From assembly GCF_014654675.1 (NCBI RefSeq), contig NZ_BNBC01000011.1, positions 20,053-84,052 of the forward strand: a DNA stretch of 64,000 bases, read 5' to 3'. Numbering within the stretch: the stretch's first letter is position 1; each line of letters starts with the position of its first letter. A program made the position numbers and the translations under genes. This DNA is from Streptomyces spiralis (GTDB lineage: Bacteria; Actinomycetota; Actinomycetes; Streptomycetales; Streptomycetaceae). The notes under the pieces were generated by a model. It worked only from the letters and a program-made list of their open reading frames with translations. It was not told where the DNA came from and did no database searches. Shown piece by piece: positions 11,461 through 18,872 of the stretch.

Positions 11461-13023
11461 ATGTCTTCACGTGAACCCGCGCACCCCTCACCGCAGCGCA
11501 TCGGCGTCGTGGCCGAGTCCGCCTCCGGGGAGACCCGTGTCGCTGCGACCCCCGCGACAGTGCGTCAGTTGCTGGACCTCGGTTACGACGTCGTGGTGGA
11601 GCCCGAGGCCGGCGAGGCCTCCGGCTTCAGCGACCAGTCCTACGTCGATGCCGGTGCCCGGATCGGCGAGGCCTGGACCGCGGATGTCGTCCTGAAGGTG
11701 AACGCCCCCGCCGGCTCGGAGATCACCCGATTGCGCCAGGGCGCGGCCCTGGTGGGCCTGCTGGCTCCCGCCGGGCGGCCCGAGTTGCTGCAGGCGCTCG
11801 CCGACGCCGGGATCACCGCTCTCGCGCTGGACGCGGTGCCGCGGATCTCGCGCGCGCAGTCGATGGACGTGCTGTCGTCGATGGCGAACATCGCCGGGTA
11901 CCGGGCGGTCATCGAGGCCGCGCACGTCTTCGGCCGGTTCTTCACCGGGCAGGTCACCGCGGCGGGCAAGGTGCCGCCGGCGAAGGTGCTCGTCGCGGGC
12001 GCGGGCGTCGCCGGTCTGGCGGCGATCGGCGCGGCCTCCAGCCTCGGTGCGGTCGTGCGGGCCACCGACCCGCGGCCGGAGGTGGCGGACCAGGTGAAGT
12101 CGCTCGGCGGCGAGTACCTGCCGGTGGACGTCGCCCAGGAGACGAGCACCGACGGGTACGCCAGGGCGACCTCCGCCGAATACGACCGCGCCGCCGCCGA
12201 GCTCTACCACGCCCAGGCGCAGGACGTGGACATCGTGATCACCACCGCGCTGATCCCGGGCCGGCCGGCGCCGCGCCTGCTGACCGCCAGGGACGTGGCC
12301 GTCATGAAGCCGGGCAGCGTGATCGTCGACATGGCGGCCGCCCAGGGTGGCAACGTCGAGGGCACCGTGCCGGAGCGCGCGGTGGTCACCGACAACGGCG
12401 TGACCATCATCGGCTACACCGATCTCGCCTCCCGGCTGCCCGCGCAGGCCTCGCAGCTGTTCGGCACCAACCTGGTGAACCTGCTGAAGCTGCTCACGCC
12501 CGGCAAGGACGGCCGGCTGGTGATCGACTTCGACGACGTCGTGCAGCGGGCCGTGACCGTGGTGCGGGACGGCACCGTCACCTGGCCGCCGCCGCCCGTG
12601 CCCGTATCGGCCGCGCCCGCCGCGCAGACCACGACCACCGAGCCGGACCCCAAGCCGTCCGGGCAACAACCCGGGCTGACGCCGACGAGGCGCTTCGCCC
12701 TGATCGGGCTCGGCATGCTCGCGACCTTCCTGCTGGTCGCCTTCGCCCCCGCCCAACTCGCCGGGAACTTCACCGTGTTCGCCCTGGCGGTGGTGATCGG
12801 CTACTACGTCATCGGCAAGGTGCACCACGCGTTGCACACACCGCTGATGTCGGTGACCAACGCGATCTCCGGCATCGTCGTGATCGGCGCCCTGCTGCAG
12901 ATCGGGCACGAGAGCAGAATCGTCACCGCGCTGTCCTTCGTCGCGATCCTTCTGACGAGCGTCAACATCTTCGGAGGATTCGCCGTCACCCGCCGCATGC
13001 TGTCCATGTTCTCGAAAGGCTGA
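11461..13023 (+). CDS. pntA: NAD(P) transhydrogenase alpha subunit
   Basis: 520-residue alpha subunit of the proton-translocating transhydrogenase, which passes hydride between NADH and NADP using the proton gradient. Residues about 10-370 form the NAD-binding domain I, with the dinucleotide motif [12 protein letters not shown]. After a Pro/Thr linker, four hydrophobic segments (from about 420) form the alpha part of the membrane domain. Domains I and the alpha2 membrane part are thus fused, as in the E. coli type. ATG 11461 has GAGGAGAG upstream. pntB follows after six bases, so the two are one operon. It would act in the cytoplasmic membrane. Confidence 0.95.
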   Translation: MSSREPAHPSPQRIGVVAESASGETRVAATPATVRQLLDLGYDVVVEPEAGEASGFSDQSYVDAGARIGEAWTADVVLKVNAPAGSEITRLRQGAALVGLLAPAGRPELLQALADAGITALALDAVPRISRAQSMDVLSSMANIAGYRAVIEAAHVFGRFFTGQVTAAGKVPPAKVLVAGAGVAGLAAIGAASSLGAVVRATDPRPEVADQVKSLGGEYLPVDVAQETSTDGYARATSAEYDRAAAELYHAQAQDVDIVITTALIPGRPAPRLLTARDVAVMKPGSVIVDMAAAQGGNVEGTVPERAVVTDNGVTIIGYTDLASRLPAQASQLFGTNLVNLLKLLTPGKDGRLVIDFDDVVQRAVTVVRDGTVTWPPPPVPVSAAPAAQTTTTEPDPKPSGQQPGLTPTRRFALIGLGMLATFLLVAFAPAQLAGNFTVFALAVVIGYYVIGKVHHALHTPLMSVTNAISGIVVIGALLQIGHESRIVTALSFVAILLTSVNIFGGFAVTRRMLSMFSKG

Positions 13024-13029
13024 GCCGAG

Positions 13030-14496
13030 ATGACCTCCCTGACAGCCTCCCACGCTGCCGACCTGGTCGCCGCGCTGCTGTTCATCCTCAGCCTGGCCGG
13101 CCTGTCCCAGCACCGCACCTCCCGCTCCGGCGTCGTCTACGGCATCGCCGGCATGGCCCTCGCCCTGGTCGCCACGGTCGTGATGGCGGCGCAGAGCATC
13201 ACCGCCGGGGCAGTGGCCCTGATCGTGCTGGCCATGGCGCTCGGCGCGGCGATCGGCCTGTGGCGGGCCCGCCGCGTCGAGATGACGCAGATGCCCGAAC
13301 TGATCGCGGTGCTGCACAGCTTCGTCGGCCTCGCCGCCGTCCTCGTGGGCTGGAACAGCTACCTGGAGGTGGAGGCGCACGGCACGGCGCAGACCAGGAT
13401 CGGCGCCGACCTGCTGGGGATCCACCACGCCGAGGTGTTCATCGGGATCTTCATCGGTGCCGTCACCTTCACCGGCTCCATCGTCGCGTTCCTCAAGCTC
13501 TCCGCCCGCATCAAGTCCCGTCCGCTGATGCTGCCGGGCAAGAACGCGCTCAACATCGGTGCTCTCGTCGCGTTCGTCGCGCTGACCGTCTGGTTCACGG
13601 TCAGTCCGGACCTGCCGCTGATGATCGCGGTCACCGCGCTGGCGCTGGCCCTGGGCTGGCACCTGGTCGCCTCGATCGGCGGCGGCGACATGCCCGTCGT
13701 CGTCTCCATGCTGAACAGCTACTCCGGCTGGGCGGCCGCCGCGGCCGGCTTCCTGCTCGACAACAACCTGCTCATCGTCACGGGCGCACTGGTCGGCTCC
13801 TCCGGCGCCTATCTGTCCTACATCATGTGCAAGGCGATGAACCGTTCCTTCCTGTCCGTCATCGCCGGCGGATTCGGCATCGAGGCGCCGTCCGGTGGCA
13901 AGGAGGAGCAGGGTGAGCACCGCGAGGTGCGCGCCGCGGAGGCCGCCGAGATGCTCGCCCGGGCCCGCTCCGTGATCATCACCCCCGGTTACGGCATGGC
14001 CGTCGCCCAGGCCCAGCACCCGGTCGCGGAGCTGACGCGGCAGCTGCGTCAGCGGGGCGTCGACGTCCGCTTCGGTGTCCACCCGGTCGCCGGGCGCCTG
14101 CCCGGGCACATGAACGTGCTGCTGGCCGAGGCCAAGGTGCCGTACGACATCGTCCTGGAGATGGACGAGATCAACGACGACTTCGCCGACACCTCGGTCG
14201 TCCTGGTCATCGGCGCGAACGACACCGTCAACCCCGCCGCGACCGAGGATCCGAGCAGCCCGATCGCCGGCATGCCGGTGCTGAGGGTCTGGGAAGCGGA
14301 GCACGTCATCGTCTTCAAGCGCTCCATGGCCTCCGGCTACGCGGGCGTGCAGAACCCGCTGTTCTTCCGCGAGAACAGCAGCATGCTCTTCGGCGACGCC
14401 AAGCAGAGCGTCGAGGAGATCCTGCGCGCACTCACCGGCGACGGACGGCACCAGGAGTCCGCGGCCACACGCCAGGCGACGACAGCGGGCCGCTGA
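13030..14496 (+). CDS. pntB: NAD(P) transhydrogenase beta subunit
   Basis: 488-residue partner of PntA. The first 270 residues hold about eight or nine membrane helices of the proton channel, including the conserved [18 protein letters not shown]. The C-terminal NADP-binding domain III is complete: [43 protein letters not shown] and [13 protein letters not shown] are all readable. The tail ends in a short basic Thr-rich extension. Together with pntA it would form the working enzyme and mainly supply NADPH. No frameshift or missing element was seen. Confidence 0.95.
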   Translation: MTSLTASHAADLVAALLFILSLAGLSQHRTSRSGVVYGIAGMALALVATVVMAAQSITAGAVALIVLAMALGAAIGLWRARRVEMTQMPELIAVLHSFVGLAAVLVGWNSYLEVEAHGTAQTRIGADLLGIHHAEVFIGIFIGAVTFTGSIVAFLKLSARIKSRPLMLPGKNALNIGALVAFVALTVWFTVSPDLPLMIAVTALALALGWHLVASIGGGDMPVVVSMLNSYSGWAAAAAGFLLDNNLLIVTGALVGSSGAYLSYIMCKAMNRSFLSVIAGGFGIEAPSGGKEEQGEHREVRAAEAAEMLARARSVIITPGYGMAVAQAQHPVAELTRQLRQRGVDVRFGVHPVAGRLPGHMNVLLAEAKVPYDIVLEMDEINDDFADTSVVLVIGANDTVNPAATEDPSSPIAGMPVLRVWEAEHVIVFKRSMASGYAGVQNPLFFRENSSMLFGDAKQSVEEILRALTGDGRHQESAATRQATTAGR

Positions 14497-14620
14497 CCCG
14501 GTCCCGAGCACGCGCACCAGCGTCCCAGGAGAGCCACCTCGGTGGTTCACCTGGGGCCTGCCCGGTCGCGGGCGCCCTGATGTGCGCATCGCGCCGGGGC
14601 GAACGTCGCCTGCCGGCGCA

Positions 14621-14640
14621 ACAGGCCCTATAGGGCCTGT
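14621..14640. promoter_or_regulatory. 20-bp perfect palindrome ACAGGCCCTATAGGGCCTGT
   Basis: This fully self-complementary sequence lies between the converging pntB and helicase genes. It lacks a loop, so it is more like a protein-binding site than a terminator, although a cruciform or short hairpin is possible. The right side continues CCGGCGGATCAG, wording shared with dispersed Streptomyces elements. Confidence 0.45.
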
Positions 14641-14737
14641 CCGGCGGATCAGCCTTGCAGCTGGACGCACCAGCCCCCGCTCACCTGAGTTGACCGGCGC
14701 CGCCGCTTGCCTGCACCTTGATCCGCCGAGACACCCC

Positions 14738-16456
14738 CTAGGTGGCCGTGGTGCGGCGGCCGCCCCGACGCTCGGAGCCGCGACCGCCGCTGCCGGCAGC
14801 GCCCCCCGTGGCTCCGCCGGCCGCCGTTCGGCGGCGTGATCCCCGGGCCGTCTTGCCGGACGCGGTGCCGGCCGCGGCTCGGCGGTCGGCACCACGGCCG
14901 CCCGTGTCGACGGCACCACCGGTGGCCCCGGCGGATCCGGCCCGGCGGGCAGAGCCGCGCCCGCTGGTTGCGGAGGTGTCACCGGTTGCCGCCGCCCCTG
15001 CGGCGGACCGGCGGTCCGAGCCCCTGCTCCCCGTCCTGGTGGCAGCAGCCGGCGCCGTGCCGGGCCCGCCGCGGTTGCGGCGTCGGCGGCCGGACCGATT
15101 GCCGGGCTCGGTCGCGGTCTTCCGGTCCGGGCGGGATGCCGTCGGTGTCGTCGGCTGCGGGACCTCGATCGTGACGGGCACGCCGGAAGGCTCGCGGGCG
15201 CCCGTGATGGTGGCCAGTTCCGCGTCGCTCGACTTGACGCGGGCCGTCCGGGGGCGGACGCCCGCGTCCGACATGAGCCGGGTGACGTCCCGCTTCTGGT
15301 CGGGCAGGACCAGCGTGACCACGCTGCCGGAGCCGCCGGCGCGGGCGGTGCGTCCGCCTCGGTGGAGATAGTCCTTGTGGTCGGTGGGCGGATCGACGTT
15401 CACTACCAGGTCGAGGTCGTCGATGTGTATGCCCCGGGCCGCGACGTTCGTCGCCACCAGTGCCGTGACCTGGCCGTTCTTGAACTGATCCAGGGTGCGG
15501 TTCCGCTGCGGCTGGGAGCGGCCCCCGTGCAGGGCCGCCGCGCGGACCCCGACGGCCAGGAGCCGCTTGGTGAGCCGGTCGGCGGACCTCTTGGTGTCGA
15601 GGAACAGGATGACCCGGCCGTCACGTGCGGCGATGCGCGTGGTGACCGCCTTCTTGTCGGTCTCGTCCTGCACATGCAGCACGTGGTGCTCCATGGTGGT
15701 CACCGCTCCCGCGGACGGGTCCACGGAGTGCACCACGGGGTCGGTCAGGAACCGCTGCACCAGACGGTCGATGTTGTGGTCCAGGGTGGCCGAGAAGAGC
15801 ATGCGCTGTCCGTCGGGCCGTACGCGCTCGATCAGCTTGGTGATCTGCGGCAGGAAGCCCATGTCGGTCATCTGGTCGGCTTCGTCCAGCACCGTGATGC
15901 GCACGTCGCCGAGCCCGCAGTCCCCGCGTTCCACGAGGTCGTTGAGCCGGCCCGGAGTCGCCACGAGCACCTCGGTGCCACGCCGGAGCGCCTGGGCCTG
16001 CCGGGTGATGGACAGCCCGCCGACCACGGTGGTCAGCCGGAGGCCGACCGCCGTCGCGTAGGGGGTCAGCGCATCGGTGACCTGCTGGGCGAGTTCACGG
16101 GTGGGCACCAGCACCAGGGCGAGGGGTGCCCTGGGCTCCGCGCGCAGCCCCGCCGTACGGGCCAGGAGCGCGAGCCCGAAGGCGAGGGTCTTGCCGGAGC
16201 CGGTACGTCCCCGGCCCAGCAGATCACGGCCGGCGAGCGAGTTGGGCAGCGTGGCGGCCTGGATGGGGAAGGGGGTGACGACGCCCTGCGCGGTGAGGGT
16301 CTTCAGCAGCGCCGCGGGCATGTCCAGATCGGCGAAGTCCGCGACGGCGGGGAGTGCGGGTGTCGTGTTTTCCGGCAGCCGGAACTCCCTCGGCGACGCC
16401 GCGGACGACGGGGGTGACGAGGCGCGCCGGTTCGACTTCTGGGGCCTGCGGGGCAT
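14738..16456 (-). CDS. DEAD-box ATP-dependent RNA helicase
   Basis: 572-residue DEAD-box helicase that unwinds RNA duplexes, probably in cold adaptation or ribosome assembly. Motifs in order: Q-motif region TPFPIQAATLP, Walker A GRTGSGKT (83-90), PTREL (118-122), TPGRL, DEAD (191-194), SAT (222-224), VATNVAARGI and HRGGRTARAG. From about residue 430 a basic tail rich in Arg, Gly, Ala and Ser follows, with repeated GGRG/RGS wording, probably RNA-binding. I chose ATG 16456 because GGAAGG precedes it; an upstream GTG/ATG would fall inside the terminator hairpin. The gene lies directly after the cold-shock gene, a familiar pairing in Streptomyces. Confidence 0.94.
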   Translation of the reverse strand: MPRRPQKSNRRASSPPSSAASPREFRLPENTTPALPAVADFADLDMPAALLKTLTAQGVVTPFPIQAATLPNSLAGRDLLGRGRTGSGKTLAFGLALLARTAGLRAEPRAPLALVLVPTRELAQQVTDALTPYATAVGLRLTTVVGGLSITRQAQALRRGTEVLVATPGRLNDLVERGDCGLGDVRITVLDEADQMTDMGFLPQITKLIERVRPDGQRMLFSATLDHNIDRLVQRFLTDPVVHSVDPSAGAVTTMEHHVLHVQDETDKKAVTTRIAARDGRVILFLDTKRSADRLTKRLLAVGVRAAALHGGRSQPQRNRTLDQFKNGQVTALVATNVAARGIHIDDLDLVVNVDPPTDHKDYLHRGGRTARAGGSGSVVTLVLPDQKRDVTRLMSDAGVRPRTARVKSSDAELATITGAREPSGVPVTIEVPQPTTPTASRPDRKTATEPGNRSGRRRRNRGGPGTAPAAATRTGSRGSDRRSAAGAAATGDTSATSGRGSARRAGSAGATGGAVDTGGRGADRRAAAGTASGKTARGSRRRTAAGGATGGAAGSGGRGSERRGGRRTTAT

Positions 16457-16487
16457 GCGGTTGTCTGCCTTCCTGGAAACAGCACAA

Positions 16488-16522
16488 ACCGTGGTCCGCA
16501 CCATGACGGTGCGGACCACGGT
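16488..16522 (-). terminator. 15-bp stem hairpin between cold-shock and helicase genes
   Basis: Perfect inverted repeat ACCGTGGTCCGCACC / GGTGCGGACCACGGT with a 5-base loop. On the minus strand a T-rich stretch (TTTGTGCTGTTT) follows. It would end most cold-shock mRNA and let some transcripts read into the helicase, giving an attenuated operon. Confidence 0.75.
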
Positions 16523-16543
16523 GAGCGGATGCGCGTCCGGCGA

Positions 16544-16747
16544 TCAGGCGGGGACGATGTTCTCCGCCTGCGGGCCCTTCTGGCCCTGCGTGACGTCGAA
16601 GGAGACCCGCTGACCCTCCTGGAGCTCACGGAAGCCCTGGGTCTGGATGTTCGAGTAGTGGGCGAAGACGTCGGGGCCGCCGCCGTCCTGCGCGATGAAG
16701 CCGAAACCCTTTTCGGCGTTGAACCACTTGACGGTTCCCTGTGCCAT
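16544..16747 (-). CDS. CspA-family cold-shock protein
   Basis: 67-residue single-domain cold-shock protein that binds single-stranded RNA and DNA. RNP1 reads KGFGFIAQ and RNP2 reads DVFAHYSNI; the start [15 protein letters not shown] and end QAENIVPA are typical of the family. The size matches the family. The Shine-Dalgarno AAGGAGAAA lies four bases before ATG 16747. The leader carries a hairpin whose sequence is complementary to that site. A strong terminator lies 22 bases after the stop, then the DEAD-box helicase. Confidence 0.96.
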   Translation of the reverse strand: MAQGTVKWFNAEKGFGFIAQDGGGPDVFAHYSNIQTQGFRELQEGQRVSFDVTQGQKGPQAENIVPA

Positions 16748-16750
16748 GAC

Positions 16751-16836
16751 TTTCTCCTTCTGTAGGCAGAGGCCCCATCCGGAGATGCCGGAAAACAAAT
16801 AATGCGCCTGAAGGAGAAACATTCCGGTCAGGCGCA
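16751..16836 (-). promoter_or_regulatory. possible RNA switch in cold-shock leader
   Basis: In the mRNA, a 9-bp stem (16836-16828 with 16811-16803) presents a loop containing UUUCUCCU. The segment UUUCUCCUU (16819-16811) is an exact 9-base complement of the Shine-Dalgarno AAGGAGAAA (16759-16751). The hairpin and the masked-SD form are partly mutually exclusive, since the last U (16811) is also a stem base. This would allow temperature- or Csp-dependent translation. Pairing is read directly; regulation is inference. Confidence 0.5.
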
Positions 16837-17383
16837 CATAGGTTTCATGGGTACCGCAACTGCAACTGCGAAACCGTAGCACACACCGGCGGACCGCGGC
16901 GGATCACCGCCCGGTGGCGCCCGACAGGTGTCGAGGCATTGCCCGGTGAGGACGACGGGAAGGCGCCCGACACGTGGGCGCGCGCGGCGCCCTTCATCCA
17001 GGTCCGCCGCTGCCCGGGGCGGGCGCGCAGAGACCACACTCGTGCGCGGAGAGTCAAGGCGCTCGGGTGTCCCGCATCCGGGCCTCCCAGCGGCCTGGCC
17101 GCGACTGCCGTCGCACCCGGCGCCGCCGTCACGCGAGGGGAGGCGGGACGGAGCCGCACACGTCGGTGCTGCTCGCGTCCGGCCCGGTACTGCGGCCGCG
17201 GAGGCGTGGCGCCGTCGGGGCGGGGAAGGCCAGGCGTCGATCACCGCGGTGACCAGGGGGCCAGAGCGGCACGACAGCGCGGACGTCCGGCCGCCTGTTG
17301 CCCTCCGGCGCACTGGCTCTTGCCCGTCGATGCGACGCGGGCCGGGGCCGTCCGCTCCGGGCAGGCGCACAGGAGCGCCGACC
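16837..17383. other. about 550-base gap without a supported gene
   Basis: Contains the upstream part of the cold-shock leader and the region after the TrmB/LuxR gene. No convincing gene, RNA or repeat was seen. Confidence 0.6.
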
Positions 17384-18430
17384 TCAGCCGCCTGCCTTGT
17401 GGTCCGGTCCCAGCCACCCGCGCCCGGCCGCCCCCAGGGCGATCTGGAACCGGGTCTTCGCGCCCAGTGCGTTGCCGGCGTCGGTGACGTGCTTCTGCAC
17501 GGTGCGGCGGCTCACCTTCAGCACCCGGGCGATGGAGTCGTCCTTCAGGCCGGTGGCCATCAGCCGGAGGATCTCCCGGGTCCGCTCGTCGACCTCGGGC
17601 GCATCCGAACCGGCAGCGCCACCGGGGTCGTTGGTCCCGCCCGGCACCGGCCAGTCGTCCCGGCTCTCCAACGACACCGGCATGGCCCCCGCCCACACGT
17701 TCTCGAACAGTGCCGCCAGCGCCTCCACCAGCGCGGGGGAGTGGACCACCAGTGACCCCGACTCCGGCCGCTCGCCGCGCACCGGTAGGAGTGCCGCCGT
17801 ACGGTCGAAGACCACCAGTTTCACCGGCAGCCGCGAGGCCAGACGCAGTTCCCCGCCCTCCGCCGTACCCCGCAGCGCCGTCTCCAGCGAGACCGCATCG
17901 GTGAACCCGTCCGTCTCGTACACCGAACGCAGCCGCACCCCCGCCGCCACGCCCAGTTCGCCCGCGAACACCTGGGAGCCCGTCAGGTACGGGGGCTTCG
18001 CCAGGTGCAGCACCTCCACCGAACTCTGCTTCAGGAGCTGGGTGTAGCGCGCGGAGACCTCCTCCTCGTGCTCGAGCACCTCCATCAGGTGCGCCGCCCG
18101 AGGTCCCGAGGTCGCCTCGTATTTCTCCTGGAGCCGCTCCAAGGCCACCTCGGCCTCGGTCAGTTGGGCCCGGCGACGGGCCAGCAGCGCGGCGAGTGAG
18201 GAGCGCGGCGGACTCGCGGCCCAGCGCGCCGGCCGCCCGTCGAGCCGTATCACCAGCAGGGCGTCCGCCAGCCGCCGCAACGCCTTCTCGGCCTCGCCCG
18301 GCGAGATCCCGGCGGCCTCCGCGACCGTTGCCGTGTCGGCCGACCGTGTGCCCACCAGGTGTTCGAGCACCCGCCCGCCGGTCGCGTCCAGGCCGGCTGC
18401 CGACCAGGGGCTGTCCGGGATCACGTTCAT
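17384..18430 (-). CDS. TrmB/LuxR-type transcriptional regulator
   Basis: 348-residue regulator. The N-terminus looks like a TrmB-type winged helix (EHLVGTRSADTATVAEAAGISPGEAEKAL) followed by a coiled-coil-like stretch (ALERLQEKYEA). A middle domain has TrmB/PLD-like wording (RLPVKLVVFDRTAALLPV). The C-terminus carries a LuxR helix-turn-helix (LATGLKDDSIARVLKVSRRT). ATG 18430 is chosen because the first domain starts right after it. A clear paralogue with the same layout is at 58749-59735. It lies next to the S53 protease on the same strand and might control it; that link is only positional. Confidence 0.85.
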   Translation of the reverse strand: MNVIPDSPWSAAGLDATGGRVLEHLVGTRSADTATVAEAAGISPGEAEKALRRLADALLVIRLDGRPARWAASPPRSSLAALLARRRAQLTEAEVALERLQEKYEATSGPRAAHLMEVLEHEEEVSARYTQLLKQSSVEVLHLAKPPYLTGSQVFAGELGVAAGVRLRSVYETDGFTDAVSLETALRGTAEGGELRLASRLPVKLVVFDRTAALLPVRGERPESGSLVVHSPALVEALAALFENVWAGAMPVSLESRDDWPVPGGTNDPGGAAGSDAPEVDERTREILRLMATGLKDDSIARVLKVSRRTVQKHVTDAGNALGAKTRFQIALGAAGRGWLGPDHKAGG

Positions 18431-18795
18431 AGCGTCTGACACTCCTGTGCGCGGGGCTGTGACGAGCCCCCTTCGAAGGACGCCGGGGTTCACGGGTCGC
18501 GGCGGTGAAGCCGTCGAGACCGCTCGGCGCGTGTGGGCAATTGCGCGAACGCGCGCCTTTGCGGACTTGTTCCGTCAGCCGCGTCCCGCGAGATCGATCA
18601 CGCCACCCCCACGTCGCCCCCGCACGCCGAGAAAGGGTCCTCGCCCGGTACCCCGTCGCCAACCTCGCCAAGAGCATGGGAGACCTCGCCGACTTCGAGT
18701 CGGCCTCACCGCGAGGGCACCTCCCGACCCGGAGACCCGCACGGTGTACCTCGTCGATCCGTGGGCGAACGGGTTGCAGGGCTGACGCACGGACC
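18431..18795. other. gap before TrmB/LuxR gene
   Basis: No supported gene. A plus-strand reading ending TVYLVDPWANGLQG and another with PVANLAKSMGDLADF look protein-like but are too short and lack a ribosome site, so they may be relics. Confidence 0.5.
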
Positions 18796-18824
18796 GCGCC
18801 GCACCCCTTGTGGGGGTGCGGCGC
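18796..18824 (-). terminator. 12-bp GC-rich hairpin after S53 protease
   Basis: GCGCCGCACCCC / GGGGTGCGGCGC with loop TTGTG, 49 bases after the protease stop. No long T-run, as is common for Streptomyces terminators. Confidence 0.65.
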
Positions 18825-18872
18825 CGCCTTGCGCCCGGGGCCGGATCGGCGCCCCGGATCGGGACCCGAGGA

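Noticed and set aside
11488..14982. 1164-codon minus-strand frame opposite pntAB
   Set aside because: PntA and PntB motifs are complete on the plus strand; the minus frame is a low-complexity His/Gly/Asp shadow.
18505..18783. Possible small peptide gene with PVANLAKSMGDLADF or TVYLVDPWANGLQG
   Set aside because: No ribosome site, no modification enzymes, and the two phrases are in different frames.
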